Shown here one piece after another: positions 44,720 to 53,118 of a stretch of 64,000 bases of DNA (positions within the stretch are counted from its first letter, which is position 1; each line of letters starts with the position of its first letter). The translations under genes were made by a program, and so were the position numbers. The DNA is taken from positions 27,108 to 91,107 of the forward strand of contig CAJQQE010000042.1 in the NCBI GenBank assembly GCA_905480395.1, in the 5' to 3' direction. Source of the stretch: an uncultured Phycisphaerales bacterium (GTDB taxonomy: Bacteria; Planctomycetota; Phycisphaerae; Phycisphaerales; SM1A02). Under the pieces are notes generated by a model that was not told the DNA's origin, made no database searches, and worked only from the letters and a program-made list of their open reading frames with translations.

Positions 44720-45714
44720 GAGCCACCCCCCGTGCCCACCGCGAGCCCCGCGGCTTCGATCTCGACCAGCAGTTCCGGCCGACAGAGATTTTGAACTCGA
44801 AACTCGATCTCGATCTGATGACCTAGCCACCGACGTTCGACGGCCGCCAGAACTTCTTGACGCCGGGTGCCATCCGGAAGGTAGACCAACCAGTGATCGA
44901 GATGGCCCGGGGTGAATCCCGCTCGGCATGCCTCAACCACCACGGTCAGGTTGTCGAGTGTTTCTTCGAGCTGGAGATCGAAGTTCTCGGCATGCGCCGA
45001 ATCTTCTCCGACCACGCTTGCGGTGCCACTCACCAGAATGAACTCGCCGGCGGGCGACTGAATCGTCGCAGCGCGAATAAATGCCGGCGGAAGGGCCCCA
45101 AATTTCTCGGAATACTCAGCCGGGAGAACTTGCCGTGGATTGTCGACCGGGCGAGGGAGCCCATCGCCGTGGAGAAGGTGCAGGATCAGATCTTCACCGG
45201 CGTGGCCGACCCCAGAGGCGACGGGAAACCACGCGGGATCTTCGTAGATGTCTTGGAAAGACTGAAACCGCCCGGCGTTGAACGCCATGTATCGGTCACG
45301 TCGGTCAGGTCGATCAGCTGACCCGTTCTCAACGTGGTCTTCCGCAGAATCATTGATGCGCGGCACAAAGTTCCACGCCCGCAGCAGATTGCCGTGGGGA
45401 ATGTCCAACAACAATCGCCGGTAGGCCTGGCGGGTCGCTCGCTCGAAGCCTCTCCCGGGCATCGAGGATGCTGCAGGCACCACGACCGTTCGAATCGCCC
45501 ATTCACCGCATCGCCGTTCGGTCGCACAGATGCCAGTATCGCATTCGAGATCCAGGTCGGTCGCGCCATCTCCAACAAATGCGTTCGTCCAAATCGGAAG
45601 ATCGGCGACCGAGCCCTGGGCGACCCAGTGCGTCGTCGGTTCGGAATCGCGCTTCGCGTCTGAGGATAAAGACGTCGATCCCGGCGGTGTGCTCTCACGG
45701 ACACTCAAACTCAT
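44716..45714 (-). CDS. Chorismatase of the FkbO/Hyg5/XanB2 family (hydroxybenzoate formation)
   Basis: The 332-residue protein fits the chorismatase family: DIPHGNLLRAWNFVPRIN (residues 104-121), RYMAFNAGRFQSF (141-153), VSGTASVVGEDSAHAENFD (228-246), a QLEETLDNL segment, and CRPELLVEIEA (311-321) near the C-terminus, which holds conserved acidic residues. These enzymes split chorismate into pyruvate and either 3-hydroxybenzoate, 4-hydroxybenzoate or a dihydrodihydroxybenzoate. Which product applies here depends on active-site residues I cannot assign. The first 30 residues are Ser/Thr-rich and variable. It overlaps both neighbours (ATGA with the ketosynthase gene, GTGA with the halogenase gene), so it belongs to the biosynthetic operon. 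Confidence 0.85.
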   Translation of the reverse strand: MSLSVRESTPPGSTSLSSDAKRDSEPTTHWVAQGSVADLPIWTNAFVGDGATDLDLECDTGICATERRCGEWAIRTVVVPAASSMPGRGFERATRQAYRRLLLDIPHGNLLRAWNFVPRINDSAEDHVENGSADRPDRRDRYMAFNAGRFQSFQDIYEDPAWFPVASGVGHAGEDLILHLLHGDGLPRPVDNPRQVLPAEYSEKFGALPPAFIRAATIQSPAGEFILVSGTASVVGEDSAHAENFDLQLEETLDNLTVVVEACRAGFTPGHLDHWLVYLPDGTRRQEVLAAVERRWLGHQIEIEFRVQNLCRPELLVEIEAAGLAVGTGGGS

Positions 45715-47963
45715 GATTCAGATGATACTCCGCGGATCTTGAGGGAACCCGCACCCCCGGCCGAATCTGGCCATGCAATCACCTCAACCCGGCCCGCCCG
45801 CATCGCATCGGCGGCGGCAAGCAACGGACCGACCGACCCGTTTTCGAATGGCCGCGGCCGCGAACCACGTGTTCCGGCCCCTGAAGGTCCACGTCTCCGC
45901 ATCGCCAGACCAAAGACTCGACCCGCCAGCGTCTCGGCGGGCGGCCCCACAACCGATTGTGCGGCCCCCTCTGGAATCGCCCGAACCAGTGACTCCACGC
46001 TGGCGAGCGTTCCACCCGAGGCTGGCCAGCTCACGGCCGAGTTAACCAATTCGCCTTTGGCGACCCCGCCTCGATCGCGCAGCGAAGATTCTCGCTCAAG
46101 GACGAATGCCACCGCGCCTTCCGCACTCGGCAGTTCGCTCCCGTGCCCCAGCTCGCGGAGAATCTTGCGAACCATCGGATGAGTCTCTTCCGCCGCCACC
46201 ACGATGGCCCGATCGACCTGACCCGTCTGGAGGTGCCGCCGTGCCAGATGCATGGCTTCGATGCCCGCGATCACCGTCCCGCCAACCGACAACGTGAGCG
46301 CTTCGAGACCAAGGCCCAAACTCAACTGGGCGCTTCCGATGTTGGGCACGCTCTCGGCAAAATGAAGTGGATTCCCCGCGCCCAGACCGTCGCGAATCAA
46401 CTCTTGATAGAAGTCGAGCGTGTACTCCGGAGCCCCGAATCGCGTCCCGACAAATCCCGCACAGGCCCTGATCGCTTGATCATCAAGCCCCGCATCTTGC
46501 ACCGCGAGGATGCCGGCCGCTCTGACCAAACGCGAGAACCGAGCCAGACGGCGCACCGCCCGAGCATCATCGATTCCGTCCAACGCGTCGTCGTCAAGCC
46601 CCAGTTCCCCGACTCGAATCGGCGTCTTCCCGACTTCTGGAACCAGCACCCCGCAGCCGGATATCAGAATCATTTCTCTCTGGGTTGAGGACGTTTTTGC
46701 CGCATAACCGGGAAAGTGCGGCAGGATCGGATGCGAAACATCCGGCGCCTCCACCAGAATCGCGGCGTCCGCACCGCCAAATCCCAGTGAAACAACCGCC
46801 GCATGTTCCACGCATCCAGTTCGTGAACCTTCGTGCAGAAGATCTAAATCCGGGAAGGAATCACCATCGGTCTCGGCGTTGGCCGCCGCGGGCAACTTTG
46901 ACTGCTCCATCGCGGCGAGCACGACGGCGAGTTCCACCGCACCCGCAGCGCCAAGGGTGTGCCCAATGCGACTCTTGAGCGCGGTGACGGGGACGTCTCG
47001 CAGTCGGTCACCAAAGGCCGCCGACAACGCCGAGTACTCCGCCGCATCATTCGCTGGCGTCGATGTGGCATGGGCAGCGATGAGACCGGGAAGCCGCTGC
47101 GAAGGTTCCAACGCCCGAGTGGCCTCCCGGATCGCTCGCGCGGCCCCTCGCCCATCGGGCGCGGGCTGGGTCAGATGATGTGCATCACTGGCCCCACCCC
47201 ATCCGAGAATGCGGGCGAGCGGTCGCGCCCCGCGAGCTTTCGCGTCACCCTCCCGTTCGACAATGAACACGCCATAGCCTTCACCGAGCCGCATGCCGGC
47301 GCGATCCGCGGTGAACGGACGAAGCGGCCCCTCGCTCACCAGTCGAAGACAGGTAAAACCAGCAAACGCAAACTCACTGATCGGGTCGTAGGACACCGCC
47401 ATCAGAAGATCTGCCTCGTCAGCCAGGATCGCCGTCGCGGCGATGGCCAGCGTGCTCACCCCAGACGCGCACGCCGCCGAGACCGTCGAGCCGCCAAGCG
47501 GGAGTCCGGTGCCAGCCAACGCGGTTCGGGTGACCGTCGCGGTGGTCGTTCTTGAAAGCGATTCGAGCCGACCGCTCCGAAGCCCCGCGCCGAGATGCCT
47601 CATCCCACCGAGCGTCGTTCCAAAGACCGTCTCGAAACGCGTTCCTGCGGATTGCATCCGTTGAATCGTCTGATGATCAAGACCCGCCTCGGCCAGCGCT
47701 TGGTGGATGGAACGGCTCAAGAGTCTCTCGGCTCGATCTGGGACCGCGCCGACCTTGGGATCAGATTCGGCAACCTGTGCGGCCCGGATCATTGGCACGG
47801 TGGCTCCCGGCGACTCCGCGAGGAAGACTCCCTCAATCGCGGGCGCCTCGTCGATCGCGGTCTGATCTTGAAGCATGGCCGCGAGAATCTCGGATCGATG
47901 CTCGCCAAGCGAACAACTGGCCGCCGCCGCCGTGAGTACGAGACCGTCATCCGCGGCGCTCAC
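45711..47963 (-). CDS. Ketosynthase fused to a chain-length-factor-like (KS-beta) domain
   Basis: The 750-residue protein has two thiolase-fold domains. The first (about 1-410) is a complete beta-ketoacyl synthase with Cys165 (VSAACASG), His298 (AHATSTPANDAAE), Lys330 and His335 (ALKSRIGHTLGAAG), and GFGG at 394-397. The second (about 430-690) has KS-like strands (MILISGCGVLVPE; LTLSVGGTVIAGIEAMH), but glycine (Gly562) replaces the catalytic Cys and the two His motifs are absent, as in a chain-length factor. In aryl-polyene and type II PKS systems these are usually two separate proteins acting as a dimer. It starts with GTG at 47963 and overlaps the dehydratase gene (GTGA) and the chorismatase gene (ATGA). 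Confidence 0.87.
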   Translation of the reverse strand: MSAADDGLVLTAAAASCSLGEHRSEILAAMLQDQTAIDEAPAIEGVFLAESPGATVPMIRAAQVAESDPKVGAVPDRAERLLSRSIHQALAEAGLDHQTIQRMQSAGTRFETVFGTTLGGMRHLGAGLRSGRLESLSRTTTATVTRTALAGTGLPLGGSTVSAACASGVSTLAIAATAILADEADLLMAVSYDPISEFAFAGFTCLRLVSEGPLRPFTADRAGMRLGEGYGVFIVEREGDAKARGARPLARILGWGGASDAHHLTQPAPDGRGAARAIREATRALEPSQRLPGLIAAHATSTPANDAAEYSALSAAFGDRLRDVPVTALKSRIGHTLGAAGAVELAVVLAAMEQSKLPAAANAETDGDSFPDLDLLHEGSRTGCVEHAAVVSLGFGGADAAILVEAPDVSHPILPHFPGYAAKTSSTQREMILISGCGVLVPEVGKTPIRVGELGLDDDALDGIDDARAVRRLARFSRLVRAAGILAVQDAGLDDQAIRACAGFVGTRFGAPEYTLDFYQELIRDGLGAGNPLHFAESVPNIGSAQLSLGLGLEALTLSVGGTVIAGIEAMHLARRHLQTGQVDRAIVVAAEETHPMVRKILRELGHGSELPSAEGAVAFVLERESSLRDRGGVAKGELVNSAVSWPASGGTLASVESLVRAIPEGAAQSVVGPPAETLAGRVFGLAMRRRGPSGAGTRGSRPRPFENGSVGPLLAAADAMRAGRVEVIAWPDSAGGAGSLKIRGVSSES

Positions 47964-48412
47964 GATGCTTCATCCTTACGATCGCCCTGCAAACTCACCC
48001 CCACCGAGCCGTTGGCGACCCGAACCCCGTCGACCGATGCCTCGAAATCAAACCGATGGATCGAATCGAACTGACCGATAAAGGTCACCTCGAGGTTGAT
48101 GGTCGCCGGCGGTTTGACGGGACGTCGAAACCTCGCGTCGCTCAGGACGAGCATTCCGTCGCCGTCGCCCCCCACTCGGCGGTGTGCCACCACGCCCGCG
48201 AGCTGCGCTGCCGCTTCAGTGATCAGGACTCCGGGCACGAGCGGGCGCCCAGGAAAATGACCCCGAAGAAAGTCTTCGTCGCCACGGATGACCCACGCGC
48301 CACGGGCCGCGTCGTCGCTCAATGCTTCGATCCGATCAATGAAACGGAAGGGTGGCTGGTGCGGAAGATTCCGAAGCGCCGACGCAAACTGCTCGTTGGC
48401 GGCCTCGGTCAC
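47960..48412 (-). CDS. FabZ-like 3-hydroxyacyl-ACP dehydratase
   Basis: The 150-residue single hotdog-fold protein carries the FabZ signature FLRGHFPGRPLVPGVLITEA, with catalytic His52 and Glu66. It would remove water from 3-hydroxyacyl-ACP to leave a double bond, giving the polyene if no enoyl reductase acts. None is encoded here. The GTG start overlaps the ACP stop and its own stop overlaps the KS start, so all three are likely translated together. Confidence 0.9.
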   Translation of the reverse strand: MTEAANEQFASALRNLPHQPPFRFIDRIEALSDDAARGAWVIRGDEDFLRGHFPGRPLVPGVLITEAAAQLAGVVAHRRVGGDGDGMLVLSDARFRRPVKPPATINLEVTFIGQFDSIHRFDFEASVDGVRVANGSVGVSLQGDRKDEAS

Positions 48413-48672
48413 GCGTCATTCCGGAGTGATTCGACGAACCGAACAAAGTCACCGATGGTGCTCATGGTGTCCTTACCAAGCTTCTCGTTGGGAATCTTGA
48501 TCCCCAATCGCTTCTCAGTACCCGTGACCACCATGAGAAGATCCAGCGAGTCGAGGCCGAGTTCGTCGCCGACCAACGGCGTCTCTGGACCAAGTTCGAC
48601 CATCCCAAGCTTCAAGTCCGTCCGGAGAACTTCGCAGACGATTTCCTGAAGATCCGCGGTTTTATTGCTCAT
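48409..48672 (-). CDS. Acyl carrier protein
   Basis: The 87-residue acidic protein has the phosphopantetheine site Ser42 in GLDSLDLLMVV and the usual four-helix ACP layout. It would carry the aromatic starter and growing chain for the neighbouring KS, dehydratase and ligase. The ATG at 48672 is preceded by GGAG at six bases; an in-frame ATG at 48684 is less well placed. It opens the biosynthetic half of the gene train, after a 164-base gap. Confidence 0.93.
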   Translation of the reverse strand: MSNKTADLQEIVCEVLRTDLKLGMVELGPETPLVGDELGLDSLDLLMVVTGTEKRLGIKIPNEKLGKDTMSTIGDFVRFVESLRNDA

Positions 48673-48684
48673 TCCTATCTCCAT

Positions 48685-48702
48685 GGCGGCCTGCGTGCCG
48701 CC
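48685..48702 (-). promoter_or_regulatory. Small hairpin in the ACP leader
   Basis: A 6-bp GC-rich inverted repeat (GGCGGC and GCCGCC, 6-base loop) sits just upstream of the ACP ribosome site, inside the only sizeable gap of the operon (48673-48836). It could modulate ACP translation or mark the end of an upstream transcript. I see no convincing promoter boxes in this gap. Confidence 0.25.
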
Positions 48703-48836
48703 GCCTTGACCTGCTCGACCGAGCGTGACATTTGATGGGACTCATCGACCATCGCCAACGAGCCCGGACTCACACTTTCTCCCGATTTCCGCCGACCCCT
48801 TTGGGTCGAAGGCTGAATCGGCCATTCGAATGCCGC

Positions 48837-50111
48837 TCAATGCCAGCGTGAAATCGCCACTCGAGCACCGACCAGACAGACCACGGTGGTCCCGAAAATC
48901 AGGGCGAGTGCCGGACTAATCCGGCCCAACATCGCCCCCAGCGTGTCATCCGACGAGGTGTACCAGAGTACCTGCTGCATGGCCTTGATGGCACGGGCAT
49001 TGAAGGCCCAATCTCCGATCGCCTGCAAGCCGGGGGGCATCAGGAAGATTGGGATCATGCTCCCGCCGACCGCACTCAGGATCAGCACCGTGATGGTCCC
49101 AATGGTGGTCTGCTGTCTTCGAGTCCTCGCAATGCCGGTGATCAGCAGTCCGAGGCCCGCGGCCGCGGCGGCGACCATCGGCACGAGGATTAGGAGTGCG
49201 ATGAGCTGGCGGAAAGAGAAGAAGCGGACCCCGAAGGCGACCGCCGCCCACGCCAGCATCACCGCGATCTGAACTGACCCGACCATGATGGCGAAAACAA
49301 ACCGATTGAGAAGAACCGCCCAAGGACCAATTCCTGACGCTCGCATCCGATCCAGCACCCCGCGTTCCTGGTCTTCGAGCAACCAGCCGGTGGTCGACAA
49401 GGCGCTGAAGAGCATGAACATCACGCCGATCGCCGCGGTGTAATACGTCACCAAACTTGGCCCCCCCTGCCCGACGGTGACCGGGCTGCCATCGATCGGC
49501 ACCTGAGTCGCATCGGCGAGGCGGGCAATCATCGGAGAGACCTTTGAATCCGAACCCGATTGAAACGATTGAAGGGAATCGGCAAGCTTCCGCTGCGGCG
49601 GCGTGAGTTCACCGGTGAGCATTTCCAGCACACGGATTTCACGACCTAACATTTGCGGCGCTAACCCCTTCCAGGTTGCCCCTGCCAGCACACCTTTCGC
49701 AAAGTCCGGCGCGATCGGGTTGGCCGGATCGAATCGAACCAGCAGCGGCGGAATCGTTGCCGTTGGATCGGCCAGCGCCTTCCCAAAGCCGGACGGAATG
49801 ATCACCGCCGCCGGGAAAGCGCCACTGGCGACCTGGCGATCCGCCGCGGCGACGTCCGCGCCCTGGATGGTCTCAAGATTGACCCGGTTACTCGATTCCT
49901 TCACCGCCGCTTCCAACGCCTTGGATGCCGGGCTCTGATCGAGATCAAGCAGGGCGATGCGGACCTGGTTGTCCCCGTTTCGCCCGAATCCTTGAAAAAC
50001 ACTCGCAAAGATCGAGAGGAAAATGATTGGCACCAACGCGTACAGAAGGAGCCCGAGCCGATCTCGGTGCAGCGTGATCCATGCGATTCGGAGTAGCGCG
50101 AGTCGCTTCAT
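48837..50111 (-). CDS. ABC-2 type transporter permease
   Basis: The 424-residue protein has one N-terminal membrane segment (LGLLLYALVPIIFLSIFASVF), a periplasmic domain of about 180 residues with IALLDLDQSPASKAL and a substrate-facing fold, then five membrane segments, including GWLLEDQERGVLDRMRASG between two of them. This is the ABC-2 (YhgE/DrrB-like) export permease layout. With the ATPase four genes upstream it would make an exporter for the cluster product. It overlaps the LpxL-like gene by ATGA. Confidence 0.9.
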   Translation of the reverse strand: MKRLALLRIAWITLHRDRLGLLLYALVPIIFLSIFASVFQGFGRNGDNQVRIALLDLDQSPASKALEAAVKESSNRVNLETIQGADVAAADRQVASGAFPAAVIIPSGFGKALADPTATIPPLLVRFDPANPIAPDFAKGVLAGATWKGLAPQMLGREIRVLEMLTGELTPPQRKLADSLQSFQSGSDSKVSPMIARLADATQVPIDGSPVTVGQGGPSLVTYYTAAIGVMFMLFSALSTTGWLLEDQERGVLDRMRASGIGPWAVLLNRFVFAIMVGSVQIAVMLAWAAVAFGVRFFSFRQLIALLILVPMVAAAAAGLGLLITGIARTRRQQTTIGTITVLILSAVGGSMIPIFLMPPGLQAIGDWAFNARAIKAMQQVLWYTSSDDTLGAMLGRISPALALIFGTTVVCLVGARVAISRWH

Positions 50112-51049
50112 GCGGCGCTCCGATCATCACTGGCACCCGATGGCGATGCTTCTCCGCCCCGCCAGACGGGATGTACGTTGAGCCATTGCTCCGGCATGGC
50201 GCGAATTCTCGCCTCGACGAGTTCCACCCATCGCTGCATGGCGGGGTTCGATCCCGGGTCGCGACGAAGATCCCCGTCTACCTCGATGGGTGCCTCCATT
50301 CGCATGCCGAGCCTCCCATCTGGCAACCACCAGTTGAAGACCGGAATCAGCCTGCTGCCCGTGACTTGGGCCAACTTGAAGGGACCGACCGGAATCTCCA
50401 TCTGCCGGCCGAACATGGGCATGAAGGTTCCAGTCTGGCCAGGCTGAACTCGATCGCCGAGCAGGGCGACCACCTCGCCTTGATCCAGGACGTCCCGGAG
50501 CGTCATCCACGCCGCCAGCCCGTCGTCGACCGCATGACCGGTGACCCCGAGTAAGCCTCGGGCCCGAGCCCGGATCGTTTCGAGGGTCTTGATTCGATCT
50601 CGACGGTAGAGCACGTGCACCGGTGCGTGCCGGCTCATGAATGCCGCGGCGGGTTCGAATTCGCCCATGTGAATCGAAAGGAGGATCAGACCACGCCGCT
50701 TCCGGTCTTGAAAGTACTCACGAAAATCAGTCAGACCTTCCACCGTGTCGATGCGCTGCAACAGCCGCTCGGGGTTCAACTGCGAGGCAACCACCAGGCC
50801 TTCCATGTATCGCTGCATGTGTTCAAGCACCCCGAGACCATAGGCTTCCAACCGGCGATCGTCCGTCTCCGACCCAAGAATGATCCGGCCGTTCTCCTGA
50901 AGCGCCGCTCGCCAGAAGGGGGCGTGACGCCACGTCTGCCGCACCATGAGTGGTCGGATCCGATGCATAAAACCTGGAACCCGAGCGTACCCGTGGAGCA
51001 ACGAGGAGACTGCCAGTCGTTCGGCTTTCGAGACGCCGGCGTCGTTCAT
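50108..51049 (-). CDS. LpxL/HtrB-like lysophospholipid acyltransferase
   Basis: The 313-residue protein has the HX4E catalytic motif (His127 to Glu132 in SIHMGEFEPA) and the family's later LLGDRVQPGQTGTFMPMFGR and IPVFNWWLPDGRLGMR segments. Family members transfer acyl chains to lipid A or similar glycolipids at the inner membrane. Aryl-polyene clusters often carry such an enzyme to attach the polyene to a lipid. The usual N-terminal membrane helix is not obvious. The ATG start overlaps the PlsC-like gene stop (ATGA). Confidence 0.88.
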   Translation of the reverse strand: MNDAGVSKAERLAVSSLLHGYARVPGFMHRIRPLMVRQTWRHAPFWRAALQENGRIILGSETDDRRLEAYGLGVLEHMQRYMEGLVVASQLNPERLLQRIDTVEGLTDFREYFQDRKRRGLILLSIHMGEFEPAAAFMSRHAPVHVLYRRDRIKTLETIRARARGLLGVTGHAVDDGLAAWMTLRDVLDQGEVVALLGDRVQPGQTGTFMPMFGRQMEIPVGPFKLAQVTGSRLIPVFNWWLPDGRLGMRMEAPIEVDGDLRRDPGSNPAMQRWVELVEARIRAMPEQWLNVHPVWRGGEASPSGASDDRSAA

Positions 51050-51801
51050 CTCGCATGCTCCGGAGACATTTCTTCCGTCACGCCGACCTCGGATGTGGCC
51101 GGGGAAGTGGACAGCCTCTCGATCGCGACCGCGAGTCGCCTGGTGAATGCCGTCGCCGTCTCGTCGGGCGTCGCCCTCAGAGGCTCACCGGCAATCATCC
51201 GTAACGGCGCGGCCCGGGGCCACCAGACTCCGGGAGGCAGGATGTGCTCGGTCCCTTCGATACGAACCGGAATCACTGGCAGATCATTGCGTCGGGCCAG
51301 CTCCGCCGCCCCATGGCGAAAGCGGCCGGGGCGGCCATCCCGACTTCGAGTCGCTTCCGGAAAGATCACCAGACTCCATCCGGCGGCGATCATGGCATCG
51401 ATGCGATCGAGCTCTGAGTACTCCCCGCCGACCCGATCGATCAGCATGACGTTCATGGCGCTTCGAATGAACCAGATCACGATCTTGCGGAAGCCTCGCT
51501 CGAACCAGGGCTGTCCCGATTCGGCCTTGAAGAAATCGAGGCCGCCGACCGTCGCCGTCCGATTTCGACGATTCGACGGAATCGACATGAACAGCAAGGG
51601 CGTATCGATGAGGCTGTGATGGTTTGAGACCACGATCGACTGGGGCATCTCTTCGACGCATTCGAATCCCGATCGTCGAATGGGAACCCTGCAGACGATC
51701 CGTCCCGCGAAGTGCAGGAACGACAACACGCTTCGAGCCACCACCCGCGAGAGGGGCGGCATCGGAATTCGGAATTCGGCGATCGACTGGGAGGCGCTCA
51801 A
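51046..51801 (-). CDS. PlsC-like 1-acylglycerol-3-phosphate acyltransferase
   Basis: The 251-residue protein has the NHX4D motif (SNHHSLID, His61 and Asp66) and the FPEATRSRDG phosphate-binding motif of the PlsC family. It would acylate a lyso-lipid or glycerol-type acceptor. TTG at 51801 is favoured because GGAG lies seven bases upstream and it overlaps the preceding stop as TTGA; the first ATG is at 51762. A pair of acyltransferases in one operon matches the lipid-anchoring step of xanthomonadin-type pigments. Confidence 0.88.
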   Translation of the reverse strand: MSASQSIAEFRIPMPPLSRVVARSVLSFLHFAGRIVCRVPIRRSGFECVEEMPQSIVVSNHHSLIDTPLLFMSIPSNRRNRTATVGGLDFFKAESGQPWFERGFRKIVIWFIRSAMNVMLIDRVGGEYSELDRIDAMIAAGWSLVIFPEATRSRDGRPGRFRHGAAELARRNDLPVIPVRIEGTEHILPPGVWWPRAAPLRMIAGEPLRATPDETATAFTRRLAVAIERLSTSPATSEVGVTEEMSPEHAR

Positions 51802-52415
51802 TGAGCGACTCCGGCTCGGGCTTCATTGGACATCGCCATCCGGCCATGATCTCCACCGGGTGCCGAGACGTCGCGCTGGCTCGAAAGTTTTCGAATCTTG
51901 ATGGAAGTCGTCGTCGAGGGCGGCACAAGTTCGATCGTGGCATCGCTGAACCGCGGGGGGCCAAAGAGGACGGTGAGGTTGTTGGAGAATCCGTATGGTT
52001 CGCTCGGAATACCGAACAAGCCTCGCGCGAGATCGTCATTCTCATCGACATCAATGAAGACCGAGATCGCGGTCGGCCGCAGAGGCAGATCATCGAATTC
52101 GACGATGGTCAGCGGCGGCGTCACCGAGACCGATCGGGCCGCCGTCCATCCGGTCGCCTTAAGCCAGGCATCCGGCGACTGGACGACCGCAATTTTCATC
52201 TGCTTGCCCGCGTCATTTGGGGTCGCGATCTCAAGCCGTAGGGTGGTCGTTCCGACCAGATCCGGATCGACTTCGGCGACCGGAGCGGTCTGACATCCCG
52301 CCACCAAGAACGAGGTCGCGATCGACGCCACCAGCGACGCGGCCGCCACGAAGTGAGGTCGAACCGAAGGAATCGGCGGAACGGATGGAAAATCACTCCA
52401 CGGGGACTCGGGCAC
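51798..52415 (-). CDS. DUF2141 lipoprotein
   Basis: The 205-residue protein has a lipobox VAGC (SFLVAGCQTAP) and the DUF2141 signature: VFIDVDENDDLARG followed by FGIPSEPYGFSNN and FGPPRFSDATIEL. DUF2141 proteins are secreted beta-sandwich proteins of unknown function. GTG at 52415 was chosen because GGAG lies six bases upstream; it overlaps the methyltransferase by 23 bases. ATGs further upstream would overlap by 65-68 bases. Its place between export and acyl-transfer genes suggests an envelope role in handling the product. Confidence 0.82.
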   Translation of the reverse strand: MPESPWSDFPSVPPIPSVRPHFVAAASLVASIATSFLVAGCQTAPVAEVDPDLVGTTTLRLEIATPNDAGKQMKIAVVQSPDAWLKATGWTAARSVSVTPPLTIVEFDDLPLRPTAISVFIDVDENDDLARGLFGIPSEPYGFSNNLTVLFGPPRFSDATIELVPPSTTTSIKIRKLSSQRDVSAPGGDHGRMAMSNEARAGVAH

Positions 52416-53118
52416 GAAATTCTCCAAGTAGGCCACCGACGTATCGATATTCGACATCAAGGAATCCAGAATCTTTCAGCGACTCGACCACGAGATCCGG
52501 AGACTGAAAAGAGGATATCGAGTCCCAAAAATGTCGCATGAGTTCACCCGTCGCCCGAGAGCCGCAGGCCAGCGAGAAAACTCGAGATCCCAGCCCGCAA
52601 ATCAAGAACTTCAGAACTCGCCGCGGCACGGGTGATCGAGGGACCATCATCTCAAGCAGAACCAATCGCCCCCCCGGCCGAAGAACGCGACGGGCCTCGG
52701 CAAATGCCTCCGAAAGGTGCTCGACATATCGAATCGCGTACCCGCTCACCATGGCGTCCATCGAGGAATCTTCGACTGGAATGAGCGAGAACGATCCCGC
52801 GCGCACATCGCGAACGCCAGCTCTGGACGCCATTGCCCGCATCTCCGGCGAAGGGTCGACGGCGATGATCTGCGATGAATCGGGGAGGAACCGTTGCGCC
52901 GCCAGTGCCAGAACGCCCGTGCCGCTGCCCACATCCACCAGCGAAGCATCCGATGGGAGTTCGAGCGAGAGGATGGTCCGACGTCGATACCAATTGCTGG
53001 TGCCGAAGCTGATCAGGTTGTTGAGCAGGTCGTACCGACCCGCGGCACGGTCATACAAGCGTGTGACGCTCGGGTCGGCGCCCATCGGCGTCACATTCTC
53101 AGCTTTGACGGGATTCAC
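52393..53118 (-). CDS. UbiE/MenG-like class I SAM methyltransferase
   Basis: The 241-residue protein has VTRLYDRAAGRYDLLNNLISFG at the start, motif I VDVGSGTG (61-68), AVDPSPEM and LRPGGRLVLLEMM, all typical of the UbiE/MenG family. It could be a housekeeping quinone methyltransferase. Its place inside the coupled operon, with GTGA overlap to the ABC ATPase gene, suggests methylation of the aromatic head instead. No other quinone genes are nearby. Confidence 0.85.
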   Translation of the reverse strand: MNPVKAENVTPMGADPSVTRLYDRAAGRYDLLNNLISFGTSNWYRRRTILSLELPSDASLVDVGSGTGVLALAAQRFLPDSSQIIAVDPSPEMRAMASRAGVRDVRAGSFSLIPVEDSSMDAMVSGYAIRYVEHLSEAFAEARRVLRPGGRLVLLEMMVPRSPVPRRVLKFLICGLGSRVFSLACGSRATGELMRHFWDSISSFQSPDLVVESLKDSGFLDVEYRYVGGLLGEFRARVPVE

